DNA from: Mesorhizobium sp. SOD10
GTDB taxonomy: Bacteria > Pseudomonadota > Alphaproteobacteria > Rhizobiales > Rhizobiaceae
Assembly (NCBI GenBank): GCA_000824805.1
Contig: CCNA01000022.1
Coordinates: 62,001-126,000 of the forward strand
DNA length: 64,000 nucleotides
Direction: 5' to 3'
The notes beneath the pieces are model-generated. The model saw only the letters and a list, made by a program, of their open reading frames with translations. It was not told the DNA's origin and did no database searches. Positions 47,505 through 56,685 of this stretch are shown here, one piece after another. The position numbers and the translations under genes were made by a program. How positions within the stretch are numbered: the first letter of the stretch is position 1; every line of letters starts with the position of its first letter.

Positions 47505-49646
47505 TCAGCCGTGCGCGAGCACGGCGAGCAGAAGCAGCGCGACGATGTTGGTGATCTTGATCGCCGGGTTGACGGCCGGGCCGGCGGTATCCTTGTAGGG
47601 GTCGCCGACGGTGTCGCCGGTGACCGACGCCTTGTGAGCCTCGGAGCCCTTCAGGTGCTTGACGCCGTCCTTGTCGGTGAAGCCGTCCTCGAACGACTTC
47701 TTGGCGTTGTCCCAGGCGCCGCCGCCGGAAGTCATCGAGATGGCGACGAAGAGGCCGTTGACGATGACGCCGAGCAGCGAGGCGCCGAGCGCCGCGAAGG
47801 CTGAGGCCTTGGAGCCGGAGATCAGGAGCACGCCGAAATAGACGACGAGCGGCGCAAGCACCGGCAGCAGCGACGGGACGATCATTTCCCGGATTGCCGC
47901 CCTGGTCAGAAGATCGACCGCGCGGGCATAGTTCGGCTTGGACGTGCCGGCCATGATGCCCTTGTCCTCGCGGAACTGCTTGCGCACTTCTTCGACGATG
48001 GAGCCCGCGGCGCGGCCGACGGCGGTCATCGCGATGCCGCCGAACAGATAGGGGATCAGGCCGCCGAAGATCAGGCCGGCGACGACATACGGATTGGAGA
48101 GGTCGAAGGAGATCTCGCCCATGCCTTGGAAGTAGGGGTACTTGTCGCCATTGGCGGCGAAGAACCGGAGATCGTTCGAGTAGGCCGCGAACAGCACCAG
48201 CGCGCCGAGGCCGGCCGAGCCGATGGCATAGCCCTTGGTGACCGCCTTGGTGGTGTTGCCGACCGCGTCGAGCGCGTCGGTCGAGTGGCGCACTTCCTTG
48301 GGCAGGCCGGACATTTCGGCGATGCCGCCGGCATTGTCGGTGACCGGGCCGAAGGCGTCGAGCGCTACGATCATGCCGGCGAGGCCGAGCATGGTCGTGA
48401 CGGCGATGGCTGTGCCGAACAGGCCGCCAAGCTGGTAGGTGGCAATGATGCCGCCGACGATGACAATGGCCGGCAGGGCGGTCGCCTCCAGCGAGACGGC
48501 GAGGCCCTGGATGACGTTGGTGCCGTGGCCGGTCACCGACGCCTGGGCGATCGAGTTCACCGGGCGCTTGTTGGTGCCTGTATAGTATTCGGTGATCACC
48601 ACGATGAGACCGGTCACGGCCAAGCCGATCAACCCGCAGATGAACAAGTTCTTCCCTGTGATGGCGAGCCCGCCGACATTGCCTATCTCACCCCAGCCCA
48701 GTACCGCCGAGGTGGCAATGGCCAAGCCGACGATCGACAGCAGTCCGGTGACGATCAGGCCCTTATAGAGGGCGCCCATGATCGAGCCGTTCGAGCCCAG
48801 CTTGACGAAGAAGGTACCGACGATAGAGGTCAGGATGCAGGCGCCGCAGATGGCGAGCGGATAGAGCATTGCCGCACCCAGAACCGCCGTGCCGCCGAAG
48901 AAAATGGCGGCCAGAACCATGGTGGCGACAACCGTCACCGCGTAGGTCTCGAACAGGTCGGCGGCCATGCCGGCGCAGTCGCCGACATTGTCGCCGACAT
49001 TGTCGGCGATGGTGGCGGGGTTGCGTGGATCGTCTTCCGGAATGCCGGCCTCGACCTTGCCGACGAGATCGCCGCCGACATCCGCACCCTTGGTGAAGAT
49101 GCCGCCGCCGAGACGGGCGAAGATCGAGATCAGCGATGCGCCGAAGCCGAGCGAAACCAGCGAGTCGATGACGACGCGGTCATTCGGCTGCAGGCCCATC
49201 GGGCCGGTCAGGATGGCGTAGTAGATCGAGACGCCGAGCAGCGCCAGGCCCGCCACCAACAGGCCAGTGATGGCGCCGGATTTGAAGGCGATGTCGAGGC
49301 CGGCGGCCAGGCTGTTCGATGCGGCCTGCGCGGTGCGCACATTGGCGCGCACCGAAACATGCATCCCGATGAAGCCGGCGGCGCCCGAAAGCACGGCGCC
49401 GATCAGGAAGCCGATCGCGGAGGTGATCGAGAGCAGCCACCAGGCGAGCAGGAGCACGACAATGCCGACGACGGCGATGGTGGTGTACTGGCGCGCCAGA
49501 TAGGCCTGGGCGCCTTCGCGGATGGCTGCGGAGATTTCCTGCATGCGCTGATTGCCCTGATCGGACGCAAGGACCGAACGTGTCGCCCAAATGGCGTACA
49601 GAACTGACAGCAAGCCGCAGGCGATGACGGCGGTAATGATGGTCAT
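47505..49646 (-). CDS. hppA: Membrane-bound H+-translocating pyrophosphatase
   Basis: A 713-residue membrane protein with about sixteen helices, the full length of bacterial H+-PPases. The pyrophosphate-binding loop DVGGDLVGKVEAGIPEDDPR and the acidic NPATIADNVGDNVGDCAGMA motif are intact. The determinant segment DALDAVGNTTKAVTKGYAIG has lysine where K+-dependent enzymes carry alanine, so a K+-independent proton pump is predicted. The enzyme couples pyrophosphate hydrolysis to proton export. ATG 49646 has GAGGAAAA upstream; the frame is open 42 codons further. It stands alone with its own terminator. Confidence 0.96.
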   Translation of the reverse strand: MTIITAVIACGLLSVLYAIWATRSVLASDQGNQRMQEISAAIREGAQAYLARQYTTIAVVGIVVLLLAWWLLSITSAIGFLIGAVLSGAAGFIGMHVSVRANVRTAQAASNSLAAGLDIAFKSGAITGLLVAGLALLGVSIYYAILTGPMGLQPNDRVVIDSLVSLGFGASLISIFARLGGGIFTKGADVGGDLVGKVEAGIPEDDPRNPATIADNVGDNVGDCAGMAADLFETYAVTVVATMVLAAIFFGGTAVLGAAMLYPLAICGACILTSIVGTFFVKLGSNGSIMGALYKGLIVTGLLSIVGLAIATSAVLGWGEIGNVGGLAITGKNLFICGLIGLAVTGLIVVITEYYTGTNKRPVNSIAQASVTGHGTNVIQGLAVSLEATALPAIVIVGGIIATYQLGGLFGTAIAVTTMLGLAGMIVALDAFGPVTDNAGGIAEMSGLPKEVRHSTDALDAVGNTTKAVTKGYAIGSAGLGALVLFAAYSNDLRFFAANGDKYPYFQGMGEISFDLSNPYVVAGLIFGGLIPYLFGGIAMTAVGRAAGSIVEEVRKQFREDKGIMAGTSKPNYARAVDLLTRAAIREMIVPSLLPVLAPLVVYFGVLLISGSKASAFAALGASLLGVIVNGLFVAISMTSGGGAWDNAKKSFEDGFTDKDGVKHLKGSEAHKASVTGDTVGDPYKDTAGPAVNPAIKITNIVALLLLAVLAHG

Positions 49647-49876
49647 TGCCGGATTTTCCTCGATTGTTGGCCCAAAAGAACCCCTCCCTGGGCCGTTGGA
49701 ACGGAGATGGATGCCGCGCACGGATTCCACCCCTTCGTTGGCGTGTATGCGAAACAGGGCTCGGAACGTCAAGATATTGTTCGGTTTTTGCCCGGCTTTC
49801 GCCCAAAAGAGGACGGCGGCAACTTATGGGCGGACGCCACCGTCCTTTTAGATCGATTGAAATCACGCTGCGTAAA

Positions 49877-50377
49877 TCAGGGCGCGCGCAAATCGCCGTC
49901 CGGCTGGATGACGAAGATCAGCACGGCGAGCATGGTCATGTAGAACATGAACGCCTTCTGTTGGCCGTTCCATATGCTCGACTGCCACATGGCGAACCAT
50001 TCGCCGCCCACGACCATGAAGCCGAAATACCAGATCAGAAAGCCCATGGTGGCGGCGATGACGGCGAATTTCTTGGCGTCGTTGAAGTCCTGCCCGCTGG
50101 CTTTGCGCGTCCGCCACAGCGCCGAGGCGGCGATGAGGTAGAGCAGGCAGGTCAACGCCTCGCCGAGGATGATCAGCCAGTAGCCGGCTGTCCACAGCGC
50201 CGGGTTGGTAATCGAGCGGTACATCAGGGCGTTGCCCGGAAAGGTCGTATCCATGCTCAGCACATGCTGGACAAAGGCGAAGTTTGAGCCGTAATCGGTG
50301 ATGTTGCCGAAGGCGACCAGGAAGGCGAACGCCGCAAGACACAGACACATGACGATCTTGGAGAGACGCAAGGTCAT
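49877..50377 (-). CDS. DUF2165 small integral membrane protein
   Basis: A 166-residue protein with four membrane helices, typical of DUF2165. The N-terminal helix (IVMCLCLAAFAFLVAFGNIT) is followed by the conserved loop around FVQHVLSMDTTFPGNALMYR and ITNPALWTAGYWLIILGEAL. The last helices are VIAATMGFLIWYFGFMVVGG and FMFYMTMLAVLIFV. Function is unknown. The start codon overlaps the ATG of the divergent gene at 50376 (shared CATG), so both promoters must lie within the neighbouring coding sequence. Confidence 0.85.
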   Translation of the reverse strand: MTLRLSKIVMCLCLAAFAFLVAFGNITDYGSNFAFVQHVLSMDTTFPGNALMYRSITNPALWTAGYWLIILGEALTCLLYLIAASALWRTRKASGQDFNDAKKFAVIAATMGFLIWYFGFMVVGGEWFAMWQSSIWNGQQKAFMFYMTMLAVLIFVIQPDGDLRAP

Positions 50378-50684
50378 GGCAAGAACTCCTGCTGAAAGGT
50401 CGGGGCATCGGGAAGATCAATCGCCGAGTCCCGAAGATCGCGCAACTGGTTGGCCGGTCATCATCACACTCACATCGGCGGCAAGCCGTTATGCCGGCAA
50501 GCATTCGATCGCCGGGACCTTGGCAGCGCTTCGTCTCGATAGCGATTGCGCGGTAGGTGATCTTGTTTCGCTGGAAGACACCGGCACCAGACACGACTTC
50601 GCCATCGTCCGTCGCCGCTGGATCGCCAGCGGAGCCGGCGCAACGCTCGAGCTGACGCTGGACCACCCTGCCCGCTCGTTTTGA
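50376..50684 (+). CDS. Conserved hypothetical protein
   Basis: A 102-residue protein, divergent from and overlapping by two bases the DUF2165 gene. The N-terminus is charged and variable; the C-terminal half is a small beta-rich segment (CAVGDLVSLEDTGTRHDFAI, RRWIASGAGATLELTLDHPA). No signal peptide or membrane helix. I recognise the 'RRW...LELTLDHPA' ending as that of short rhizobial hypothetical proteins, without a known role. It converges with the yehW-like gene 16 bases away. Confidence 0.55.
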   Translation: MARTPAERSGHREDQSPSPEDRATGWPVIITLTSAASRYAGKHSIAGTLAALRLDSDCAVGDLVSLEDTGTRHDFAIVRRRWIASGAGATLELTLDHPARSF

Positions 50685-50700
50685 CCCAGAACCCCGCGGC

Positions 50701-51450
50701 TTACTCCGCTTCCTGGCCCATCCGCCGCGCGGCGTAGCGCTCGATCGCCGACAGCCCGTCATAGATCAGCACCGCGAGCGCCGCGACGATCAGGCCGCCC
50801 TGCAGAACGAAGGCAAGATTGTTCGAGATCAGGCCGGCGATGATCACCTCGCCCAATGTTTTGGCGGCAACCGTCGAGCCGATGGTCGCGGTGGCGAGGC
50901 CGATGACCACCGAGAGCCGGATGCCGCCGAGGATCACCGGGGCGCTCAGCGGCAGCTCGACCTTCACCAGCCTTTGCAAGCCGGTCATGCCGGCGCCGCG
51001 CGCCGCCTCCATCACATTGCCAGGCAGCGTAGTGAGCGCCGTCAGCGCGTTTTCGAAGATCGGCAGCAGGCCGTAGAGGAAGAGGGCGATCAGCGTCGGC
51101 TTCTCGCCGAAACCCACGGCCGGCACCGCAAGCGCCAGCACGGCAACCGGCGGAAAGGTCTGGCCGATATTGACCAGGCTGCGCGACAAGGGCAGGAACT
51201 CGGCGCCGGCCGGCCTGGTGACCAGGATGGCCAGGGCCACCGCGACGATCGTCGCCGCCACCGTCGCGACCAAGACAGTGCGCAGATGCTGCAGGGTCAG
51301 CGTCAGCAGGCTGCCCTGGTTATAGATCGCCGGCGCGCCGTTCTCGGTCAGCGGCTTCAGCAGCGGCTCGAACCAGTTCGGGCTGGTGATGAAGACCACC
51401 AGCAGCGCCAAAATGGCCAGTCTCAGCAGCGCGGGCAGCCAGGCCTTCAT
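50701..51450 (-). CDS. yehW: YehW-like osmoprotectant ABC permease
   Basis: A 249-residue membrane permease with about six helices and the binding-protein-dependent transport signature (EAARGAGMTGLQRLVKVELP, the EAA loop). Size and gene order match YehW of the E. coli yehZYXW system, a low-affinity glycine-betaine-type importer. It has a leading hydrophobic helix of its own (RLAILALLVVFITSPNWFEP). Its ATG overlaps the stop of the ATPase gene by four bases, so the operon is tightly coupled. It is the last gene. Confidence 0.87.
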   Translation of the reverse strand: MKAWLPALLRLAILALLVVFITSPNWFEPLLKPLTENGAPAIYNQGSLLTLTLQHLRTVLVATVAATIVAVALAILVTRPAGAEFLPLSRSLVNIGQTFPPVAVLALAVPAVGFGEKPTLIALFLYGLLPIFENALTALTTLPGNVMEAARGAGMTGLQRLVKVELPLSAPVILGGIRLSVVIGLATATIGSTVAAKTLGEVIIAGLISNNLAFVLQGGLIVAALAVLIYDGLSAIERYAARRMGQEAE

Positions 51451-52382
51451 GCCGGCCTCGCCCGCTTCACCAGCCCTTCCATGGTGATGCGTCCGATGAG
51501 CTTGCCGTTGCCGTCCTTCACCGGCAGCGCCGGGCGACCCGACCACAGAAGTTCGGCCAAAGCGTCGCGCTGGCTGGCGTCGGCGGGGATCGCCTCGCCC
51601 TCCGCGCCGCCGGGCTCCACGGCATCGCGCGCGCGGCCGAGCGAAAGCAGCCGGAATGGCCGCTCGCTGGAGCCGACCAGGGTCTCGACGAAGCCATTTG
51701 CCGGCCTCGCCAGGATCTCCGCCGGTTTGGCGTATTGCAGCACCTTGCCGGCGTCCATGACGGCGATCTTGTCGCCCATATGCACCGCTTCCTCCATGTC
51801 GTGCGTGACCAGGATGATGGTGGTGCCGAAACGCTTCTGGATCGCCAGCAGATCCTCCTGCGCCTTGGTGCGTATGATCGGGTCCAGCGCCCCGAACGGT
51901 TCGTCCATCAAAAGCACATTGGGTTCCGCGGCGAGCGCGCGGGCAACGCCGACGCGCTGCTGCTGGCCGCCGGAGAGCTCATGGGGATAGCGCGGACCAT
52001 AGGCCTGCGGATCGAGCTGGTAGAGCGTCATCAGTTCTTCGACGCGCGCCTTGATGCGGTCCTTGTCCCAACCGAGCAGCCGCGGCACCGTGGCGATGTT
52101 CTGCGCCACCGTGCGATGCGAGAACAGGCCATGGCCCTGGATAGCATAGCCGATGCTGCGGCGCAGCTGGTATCCAGGCAGCGAGCGATTGTCGGCGCCG
52201 TCGATCTTGATGACGCCGGAGGTCGGCTCGACCAGCCGGTTGACCATCCTGAGCAGCGTCGTCTTGCCGGATCCCGACGTGCCGACGATGGCCGCGATGG
52301 TGCGCGGCTCGATGACCATCGAAACATCGTCGACGACCGCCGTTCCGTTGTAGCGCTTGGTGATGCCTTGGATCTCGATCAT
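51447..52382 (-). CDS. yehX: YehX-like osmoprotectant ABC ATP-binding protein
   Basis: A 311-residue ATPase. Walker A is GTSGSGKTTLL, the Q-loop falls in GYAIQGHGLFSHRTVAQN, the signature is LSGGQQQRVGVARA, Walker B is VLLMDEPFGALDP and the H-loop is TILVTHDMEEA. After residue 245 a CBS-like region follows (ALPVKDGNGKLIGRITMEGL), as in OpuCA/YehX proteins, where it can sense ionic strength. It overlaps both neighbouring permease genes by four bases. Confidence 0.9.
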   Translation of the reverse strand: MIEIQGITKRYNGTAVVDDVSMVIEPRTIAAIVGTSGSGKTTLLRMVNRLVEPTSGVIKIDGADNRSLPGYQLRRSIGYAIQGHGLFSHRTVAQNIATVPRLLGWDKDRIKARVEELMTLYQLDPQAYGPRYPHELSGGQQQRVGVARALAAEPNVLLMDEPFGALDPIIRTKAQEDLLAIQKRFGTTIILVTHDMEEAVHMGDKIAVMDAGKVLQYAKPAEILARPANGFVETLVGSSERPFRLLSLGRARDAVEPGGAEGEAIPADASQRDALAELLWSGRPALPVKDGNGKLIGRITMEGLVKRARPA

Positions 52383-53542
52383 TCGGAGTCCGTCCTGCGC
52401 TTGGTGGAGGTCATTTCGATAATCGCGTCGAGGATGATGGCCGCGGCGAAGGCCAGCGCCACGGTCGGCACCGCGCCGAGAAGCACCAGGTCCATCGCCG
52501 TCTGGCCAATGCCCTGGAAGACGAACACGCCAAAGCCGCCGCCGCCGATCAGCGCCGCGATCGTGGCGAGGCCGATGTTCTGCACCAGAACGATGCGGAT
52601 GCCGGTGAGGATTACCGGAAAGGCAAGCGGGAACTCGACATCGAGCAGACGCTGGCGATCGGTCATACCCATGCCGCGCGCGGCATCGTTGGCCGCGCGG
52701 GGTACACCAGCCAGCCCGACGACGGTATTCGCCACAACCGGCAGCAGCGAATAGAGGAAGAGCGCCACAAAGGCGGGCGCAGTGCCGATGCCCCTAATGC
52801 CGATCGCTGCGGCACCCGGCACATGCAGAGCGACCCAGCCGAGCGGCGCGATCAGCAGACCGAAGAGCGCGATCGACGGAATGGTCTGGATGATGTTGAG
52901 CACATTGAGGACGCCATCCCGCAGCCGCTCGACGCGGTGGCAGAGAATACCGAGCGGCACTCCGACGACCACCGCCGCCGCCAGCGAGCCGAGCGCCAGC
53001 GTGACGTGCTTGGACGCTTCGGCCCAGAAACTATCGGCGCGGTTGGAATATTCCTTGAGGATGGAAAGACTGTCCCAAAGCCCCGATGCCAGCAACGCGC
53101 CGATGGCGAGCGCGGCGACGGCAAGAATGCCGATGCGCGCCAAAGGCGACAGGCTCAGCCTGGTCAGCACATCGGCCAGAAGCAAGGCGAAGGCAAAGAT
53201 CAGCAGCCAGAAACCAGAGGCCGGCGCGATGCGGGCGAACGTGTTACCGTCGGGCGTCAGGAAACCGCCGGCGACGCCGATCAGGATCGCGAGAGCGACA
53301 AGCCCGACGATGCCGGTAGCGAGCCTCAGGACGAACGGCGTCCTCAGCAGCGCGACCATGCCGCCGGCGATCACTATCGCCAGCAGCAGGATGCCGAGCG
53401 GAGACGGCAGGGCCTCGAGGATGGAGCGCGCCTGTCCGGGCACGATTCGGTTGGCGCGAAACGTAGCGAAGGGTGCCGCCAAGGCAGCGTAAGCGACGAT
53501 CGCGGCGATAACGACGCCGAGCTTATCGAAGCGCGGCGTCAT
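52379..53542 (-). CDS. yehY: YehY-like osmoprotectant ABC permease (large subunit)
   Basis: A 387-residue permease, the unusual length of YehY (about 385). The N-terminal half has four to five extra helices (AIVAYAALAAPFATFRANRI; ILLLAIVIAGGMVALLRTPF; IGILAVAALAIGALLASGLW). The C-terminal half is a standard permease domain with the EAA-like loop AARGMGMTDRQRLLDVEFPL. It forms the channel with YehW. It follows the binding-protein gene after 144 bases that hold a short palindromic repeat, and overlaps yehX by four bases. Confidence 0.88.
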   Translation of the reverse strand: MTPRFDKLGVVIAAIVAYAALAAPFATFRANRIVPGQARSILEALPSPLGILLLAIVIAGGMVALLRTPFVLRLATGIVGLVALAILIGVAGGFLTPDGNTFARIAPASGFWLLIFAFALLLADVLTRLSLSPLARIGILAVAALAIGALLASGLWDSLSILKEYSNRADSFWAEASKHVTLALGSLAAAVVVGVPLGILCHRVERLRDGVLNVLNIIQTIPSIALFGLLIAPLGWVALHVPGAAAIGIRGIGTAPAFVALFLYSLLPVVANTVVGLAGVPRAANDAARGMGMTDRQRLLDVEFPLAFPVILTGIRIVLVQNIGLATIAALIGGGGFGVFVFQGIGQTAMDLVLLGAVPTVALAFAAAIILDAIIEMTSTKRRTDSE

Positions 53543-53613
53543 CGAAGCCCCGCCCCATAGTCAGATGAAAGCTTTTCGTCTTTGGTGATTGGCGAAAGCC
53601 CAAGCGACATCCA

Positions 53614-53636
53614 ATCTCCCCCCTTGCGGGGGAGAT
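53614..53636. repeat. Short palindromic repeat between yehZ and yehY
   Basis: ATCTCCCCC (53614-53622) and GGGGGAGAT (53628-53636) form a perfect nine-pair hairpin. It is the same hairpin type as in the element inserted in the E2 gene at 33244-33370. It lies inside the yehZYXW operon and may change expression of the distal genes. Confidence 0.7.
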
Positions 53637-53686
53637 CAGCAGTTCCGCCGACCGCACCGCTCCGGCTCGCATTTATATTCCGCGAT

Positions 53687-54598
53687 CTACTTCAAGAACC
53701 CGTTCTTCTTCAAAAAGTCCTCGGCCACCCCCTTCGCAGGCTCACCACCCACTTGCACGCGGCCGTTGAGCTGCTGCAGCGTGGTCAGGTCGAGCTTGGC
53801 GAAGACCGGCTTCAGCAGCGTCTCGATCTCGGGATGTTCCTTCAGCACCTTCTCGCGGATGATCGGTGCCGGCTGGTAGACGGGCTGCACGTTCTTGTCG
53901 TCCTGGAGAACGACAAGGCCGGAGGGCTGGATGCCGCCATCGGTGCCGTAAACCATGGCGGCGTTGGCGCCGTTGGTCTGGTTGGCGGCAGCCGCGATGG
54001 TCGCCGCGGTGTCGCCGCCGGAGAGCGTGATCAGCTGGTCGGGCTTCAACGTAAAGCCGTATGTGGTCTGAAAGGCCGGGAGCGCCGCCGCAGAATTGAC
54101 GAACTCGGCGGAGGCCGCGAGCACAACCTTGCCGCCGCCCGAGACGTATTTGCCGAAGTCCGTCAAGGTGACGAGCTTGTTCTCGTCGGCCACTTCCTTG
54201 CGCAACGCGATCGCCCAGGTGTTGTTGGCCGGCGATGGCGACAGCCAGACGATCTTGTTGGCGTCATAGTCGAGCTTCTTGGCGGTTTGGTAAGCCTTGG
54301 CGGCATCCTTCCAGACCGGATCGTCGGCCTTCTGGAAGAAGAAGGCGGCGTTGCCGGTGTATTCGGGATAGATGTCGATCTCGCCGGCGATGATCGCCTC
54401 GCGCACCACGGGCGTTGCGCCGAGCTGGATGCGGTCGGTGGTCTTGATGTTGTTGGCGTTGAGCACGAGCTGAATGATGTTGCCCAGCACGCCGCCTTCG
54501 GTATCGATCTTCGAGGAGACAACCACCTGGGCGCTGGCCGAGGCAGTGGCAAGGCCGAGCGCGATGGCTGCTACGGCGAGCTTTCCGATTGAAAACAT
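53687..54598 (-). CDS. yehZ: YehZ/OsmF-like osmoprotectant-binding protein
   Basis: A 303-residue periplasmic binding protein of the OpuAC/OsmF type. The signal peptide is GKLAVAAIALGLATASASAQ, and the mature domain starts VVVSSKIDTEGGVLGNIIQL. The conserved QLGATPVVREAIIAGEIDIY, PEYTGNAAFFFQ and YGTDGGIQPSGLVVLQDDKN strands line the ligand cleft. E. coli YehZ binds glycine betaine weakly. ATG 54598 is the start that places the signal peptide correctly; the frame is open 46 codons upstream. It is the first gene of the four-gene importer operon, divergent from the FMN reductase gene. Confidence 0.9.
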   Translation of the reverse strand: MFSIGKLAVAAIALGLATASASAQVVVSSKIDTEGGVLGNIIQLVLNANNIKTTDRIQLGATPVVREAIIAGEIDIYPEYTGNAAFFFQKADDPVWKDAAKAYQTAKKLDYDANKIVWLSPSPANNTWAIALRKEVADENKLVTLTDFGKYVSGGGKVVLAASAEFVNSAAALPAFQTTYGFTLKPDQLITLSGGDTAATIAAAANQTNGANAAMVYGTDGGIQPSGLVVLQDDKNVQPVYQPAPIIREKVLKEHPEIETLLKPVFAKLDLTTLQQLNGRVQVGGEPAKGVAEDFLKKNGFLK

Positions 54599-54834
54599 TG
54601 TGAAATCCCTTGCTATGAACCGATTGACCGGTGGCTGCATATGAGCACGGTTATAATGGGCAGTCGGGGTACACGGTTTCATAACCAAGGGGAAAGGCGC
54701 AATAATTTTGTTCGACCGACAAAAGCGCTGTTCCACCCGACATAGCGCAATGCCGACCTAAGGCCGGCTGGCGGCTTGTCCTGTTGTGCGGAATATTAAG
54801 AAAGGCGGGTCGGCGGCCAAAACAGGAGTGTGTC

Positions 54835-55407
54835 ATGGCCAAACATAAAGTCGGCTACCTCATCGGCAGCCTTGCCAAGGGCTCCATCAACCGCAAGCTT
54901 GCGAAGGCCCTCGTGAAACTGGCGCCGCCCGAACTTGAAATGACGGAAATCTCCTTCAAGGACCTGCCGCTCTACAGCTACGACTATGATGCCAACTTTC
55001 CGCCGGTCGCATTGGAGTTCAAGAAGGCCATCGCGTCCGTCCAGGCGGTGCTCTTCGTCACGCCGGAATACAACCGATCCATTCCCGGCGGCCTCAAGAA
55101 TGCGATCGACTGGGCCAGTCGCCCCTACGGCAAGAACTCTTTTGCCCGCAAACCGACTGCCGTCATCGGAACGTCACCCGGCGCGATCGCGACCGCTGTC
55201 GCCCAGCAGAGCCTGCGCAGCGTGCTCAGCTTCTGCAACGCACCGCAGATGAACTCGCCCGAAGCCTACATTCAATTCACTCCGGGATTGATCACCGATG
55301 ATGGCGAGGTGACGGTGGACTCAACAAAGACATTCCTGCGCAACTATATGCAGGAGTTCCACATGTTCATCGCGCGGGTCCTGCAGGTGCTCCCGCCGGA
55401 TGCCTGA
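54835..55407 (+). CDS. NADPH-dependent FMN reductase family protein
   Basis: A 190-residue flavodoxin-like reductase. The phosphate loop is GSLAKGSINRKLAKALVKLA, and the isoalloxazine loop is FVTPEYNRSIPGGLKNAIDW. Such NAD(P)H:FMN or azo/quinone reductases are common defence enzymes. CAGGAG precedes ATG 54835. It is divergent from yehZ with 236 bases between, and convergent with the MFS gene. No operon partner. Confidence 0.9.
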   Translation: MAKHKVGYLIGSLAKGSINRKLAKALVKLAPPELEMTEISFKDLPLYSYDYDANFPPVALEFKKAIASVQAVLFVTPEYNRSIPGGLKNAIDWASRPYGKNSFARKPTAVIGTSPGAIATAVAQQSLRSVLSFCNAPQMNSPEAYIQFTPGLITDDGEVTVDSTKTFLRNYMQEFHMFIARVLQVLPPDA

Positions 55408-55464
55408 CGCTGGTCGTTGCAGGAGATTGTTCAAGTGGCCGGAAGAACGGGTCGGGCGCCTTCT

Positions 55465-56685
55465 TCAGAATTTGGGAACGCCCACGAACTTCAACGTGCC
55501 GAGCGCGACGAAGCAAAGCAGTACGACCGGGAAGACGATCCAGTTCAACATGGTCCAGCCCCAGGCATTGTAGATCGCGCCCGACATCAGCGAGGCAAAG
55601 GCGACGGAGCCGAACAGGACGAAGTCGTGGAAACCTTGGACCTTGCTCTTTTCGGAGGGCCGATAGCTGGCGGCGACCATCGCCGTGGCGCCGATAAAAC
55701 CGAAATTCCAGCCGAGCCCGAGCAGGATCAGCGCGATCCAGAACTGCCACAGCGCCAGTCCGGAAAGCGCCACGGCGGCGCAGCCGATCAACAGGATAAG
55801 TCCAGTGGCGACGATGCGCTCGGCGCCGAAGCGATGAATCAAAGCACCGGTGAAGAAGCTCGGCCCGAACATGGCCATGACGTGCCAAGAAATGCCGAGC
55901 GTGGCATTGTCCTCCGACAGGCCGCAGCCGACCATCGCGAGCGGCGCGCCGGTCATGACGAAGCTCATCAGCGCGTAGCTGCCGACGGTGCAGAAAAGTG
56001 CAGCGACGAAGCGTGGCTGGGTGACGATTTCAATCAGCGGGCGGGCATCGCTTGCAGCGGTTTCAGTGGCCGTGTTGGCCCTTGAAGACACACGCAGGAA
56101 CGACAGGATGAGCGCGCCAACCGCCGCCAGGGGCAGGATCGAGGCGAAGGACCCCGCGAACATGACCGGGGCTAGCAATTCGCGGGTATAAATGACGATC
56201 TGCGGCCCGAGGACGGCTGTGATGATGCCGCCGGCCAGCACGAAGGAGATGGCCCGTGCCTTGAATTCGGGCAGCGCGTTGTCGGCGGCGGCGAAGCGGA
56301 ACTGCTGGACAAAGGCGCCGCCGACGCCGATGACGCAGAGGCCGAAGGCGAACAGCCAGAAGCTGCCCTGGAAGAGCGCGAGGGTCGAGATCAGGCCGCC
56401 AAGCGCGGTGACCACGGTGCCGGTCATGAAGCCGCCGCGATGGCCGAGGCTGCGGATGATGGCGGCGGCCGGCAACGCTCCGAGCGCCACGCCGATGTTG
56501 AAACCCGTGATCGGAGCCGTCGCCAGCGACTTGTCGGGACCGAGCAGGTATTGGCCGGCTAGCGCGCCGAGCGAAATGGCGATCGGAGCGGCCGAACCGA
56601 CGATCGCCTGCGCGGCGGCGAGCAGGATAGCAGTGCGGCGCCCTTCCCTGCCGGCCTCGGCGACCGCCGCCGTCGCGGTTGTCAC
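55465..56685 (-). CDS. MFS transporter
   Basis: A 406-residue major-facilitator protein with twelve helices in two halves. The first inter-helix loop has a changed version of motif A (AAIIRSLGHRGGFMTG), and the second half repeats the layout (SFFTGALIHRFGAERIVATG). The substrate is unknown. It is joined to nusB: its ATG overlaps the nusB stop by four bases (56682-56685), so it is the last gene of the nrdR-rib-nusB transcription unit. Export or uptake of a flavin-related compound is possible but not shown. Confidence 0.88.
   Translation of the reverse strand: MTTATAAVAEAGREGRRTAILLAAAQAIVGSAAPIAISLGALAGQYLLGPDKSLATAPITGFNIGVALGALPAAAIIRSLGHRGGFMTGTVVTALGGLISTLALFQGSFWLFAFGLCVIGVGGAFVQQFRFAAADNALPEFKARAISFVLAGGIITAVLGPQIVIYTRELLAPVMFAGSFASILPLAAVGALILSFLRVSSRANTATETAASDARPLIEIVTQPRFVAALFCTVGSYALMSFVMTGAPLAMVGCGLSEDNATLGISWHVMAMFGPSFFTGALIHRFGAERIVATGLILLIGCAAVALSGLALWQFWIALILLGLGWNFGFIGATAMVAASYRPSEKSKVQGFHDFVLFGSVAFASLMSGAIYNAWGWTMLNWIVFPVVLLCFVALGTLKFVGVPKF

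Noticed and set aside
48126..49607. A 493-residue plus-strand frame antisense to hppA
   Set aside because: Composition (Asp, Gly, Arg, Gln) is that of a shadow frame; hppA on the other strand is complete and has a perfect terminator.
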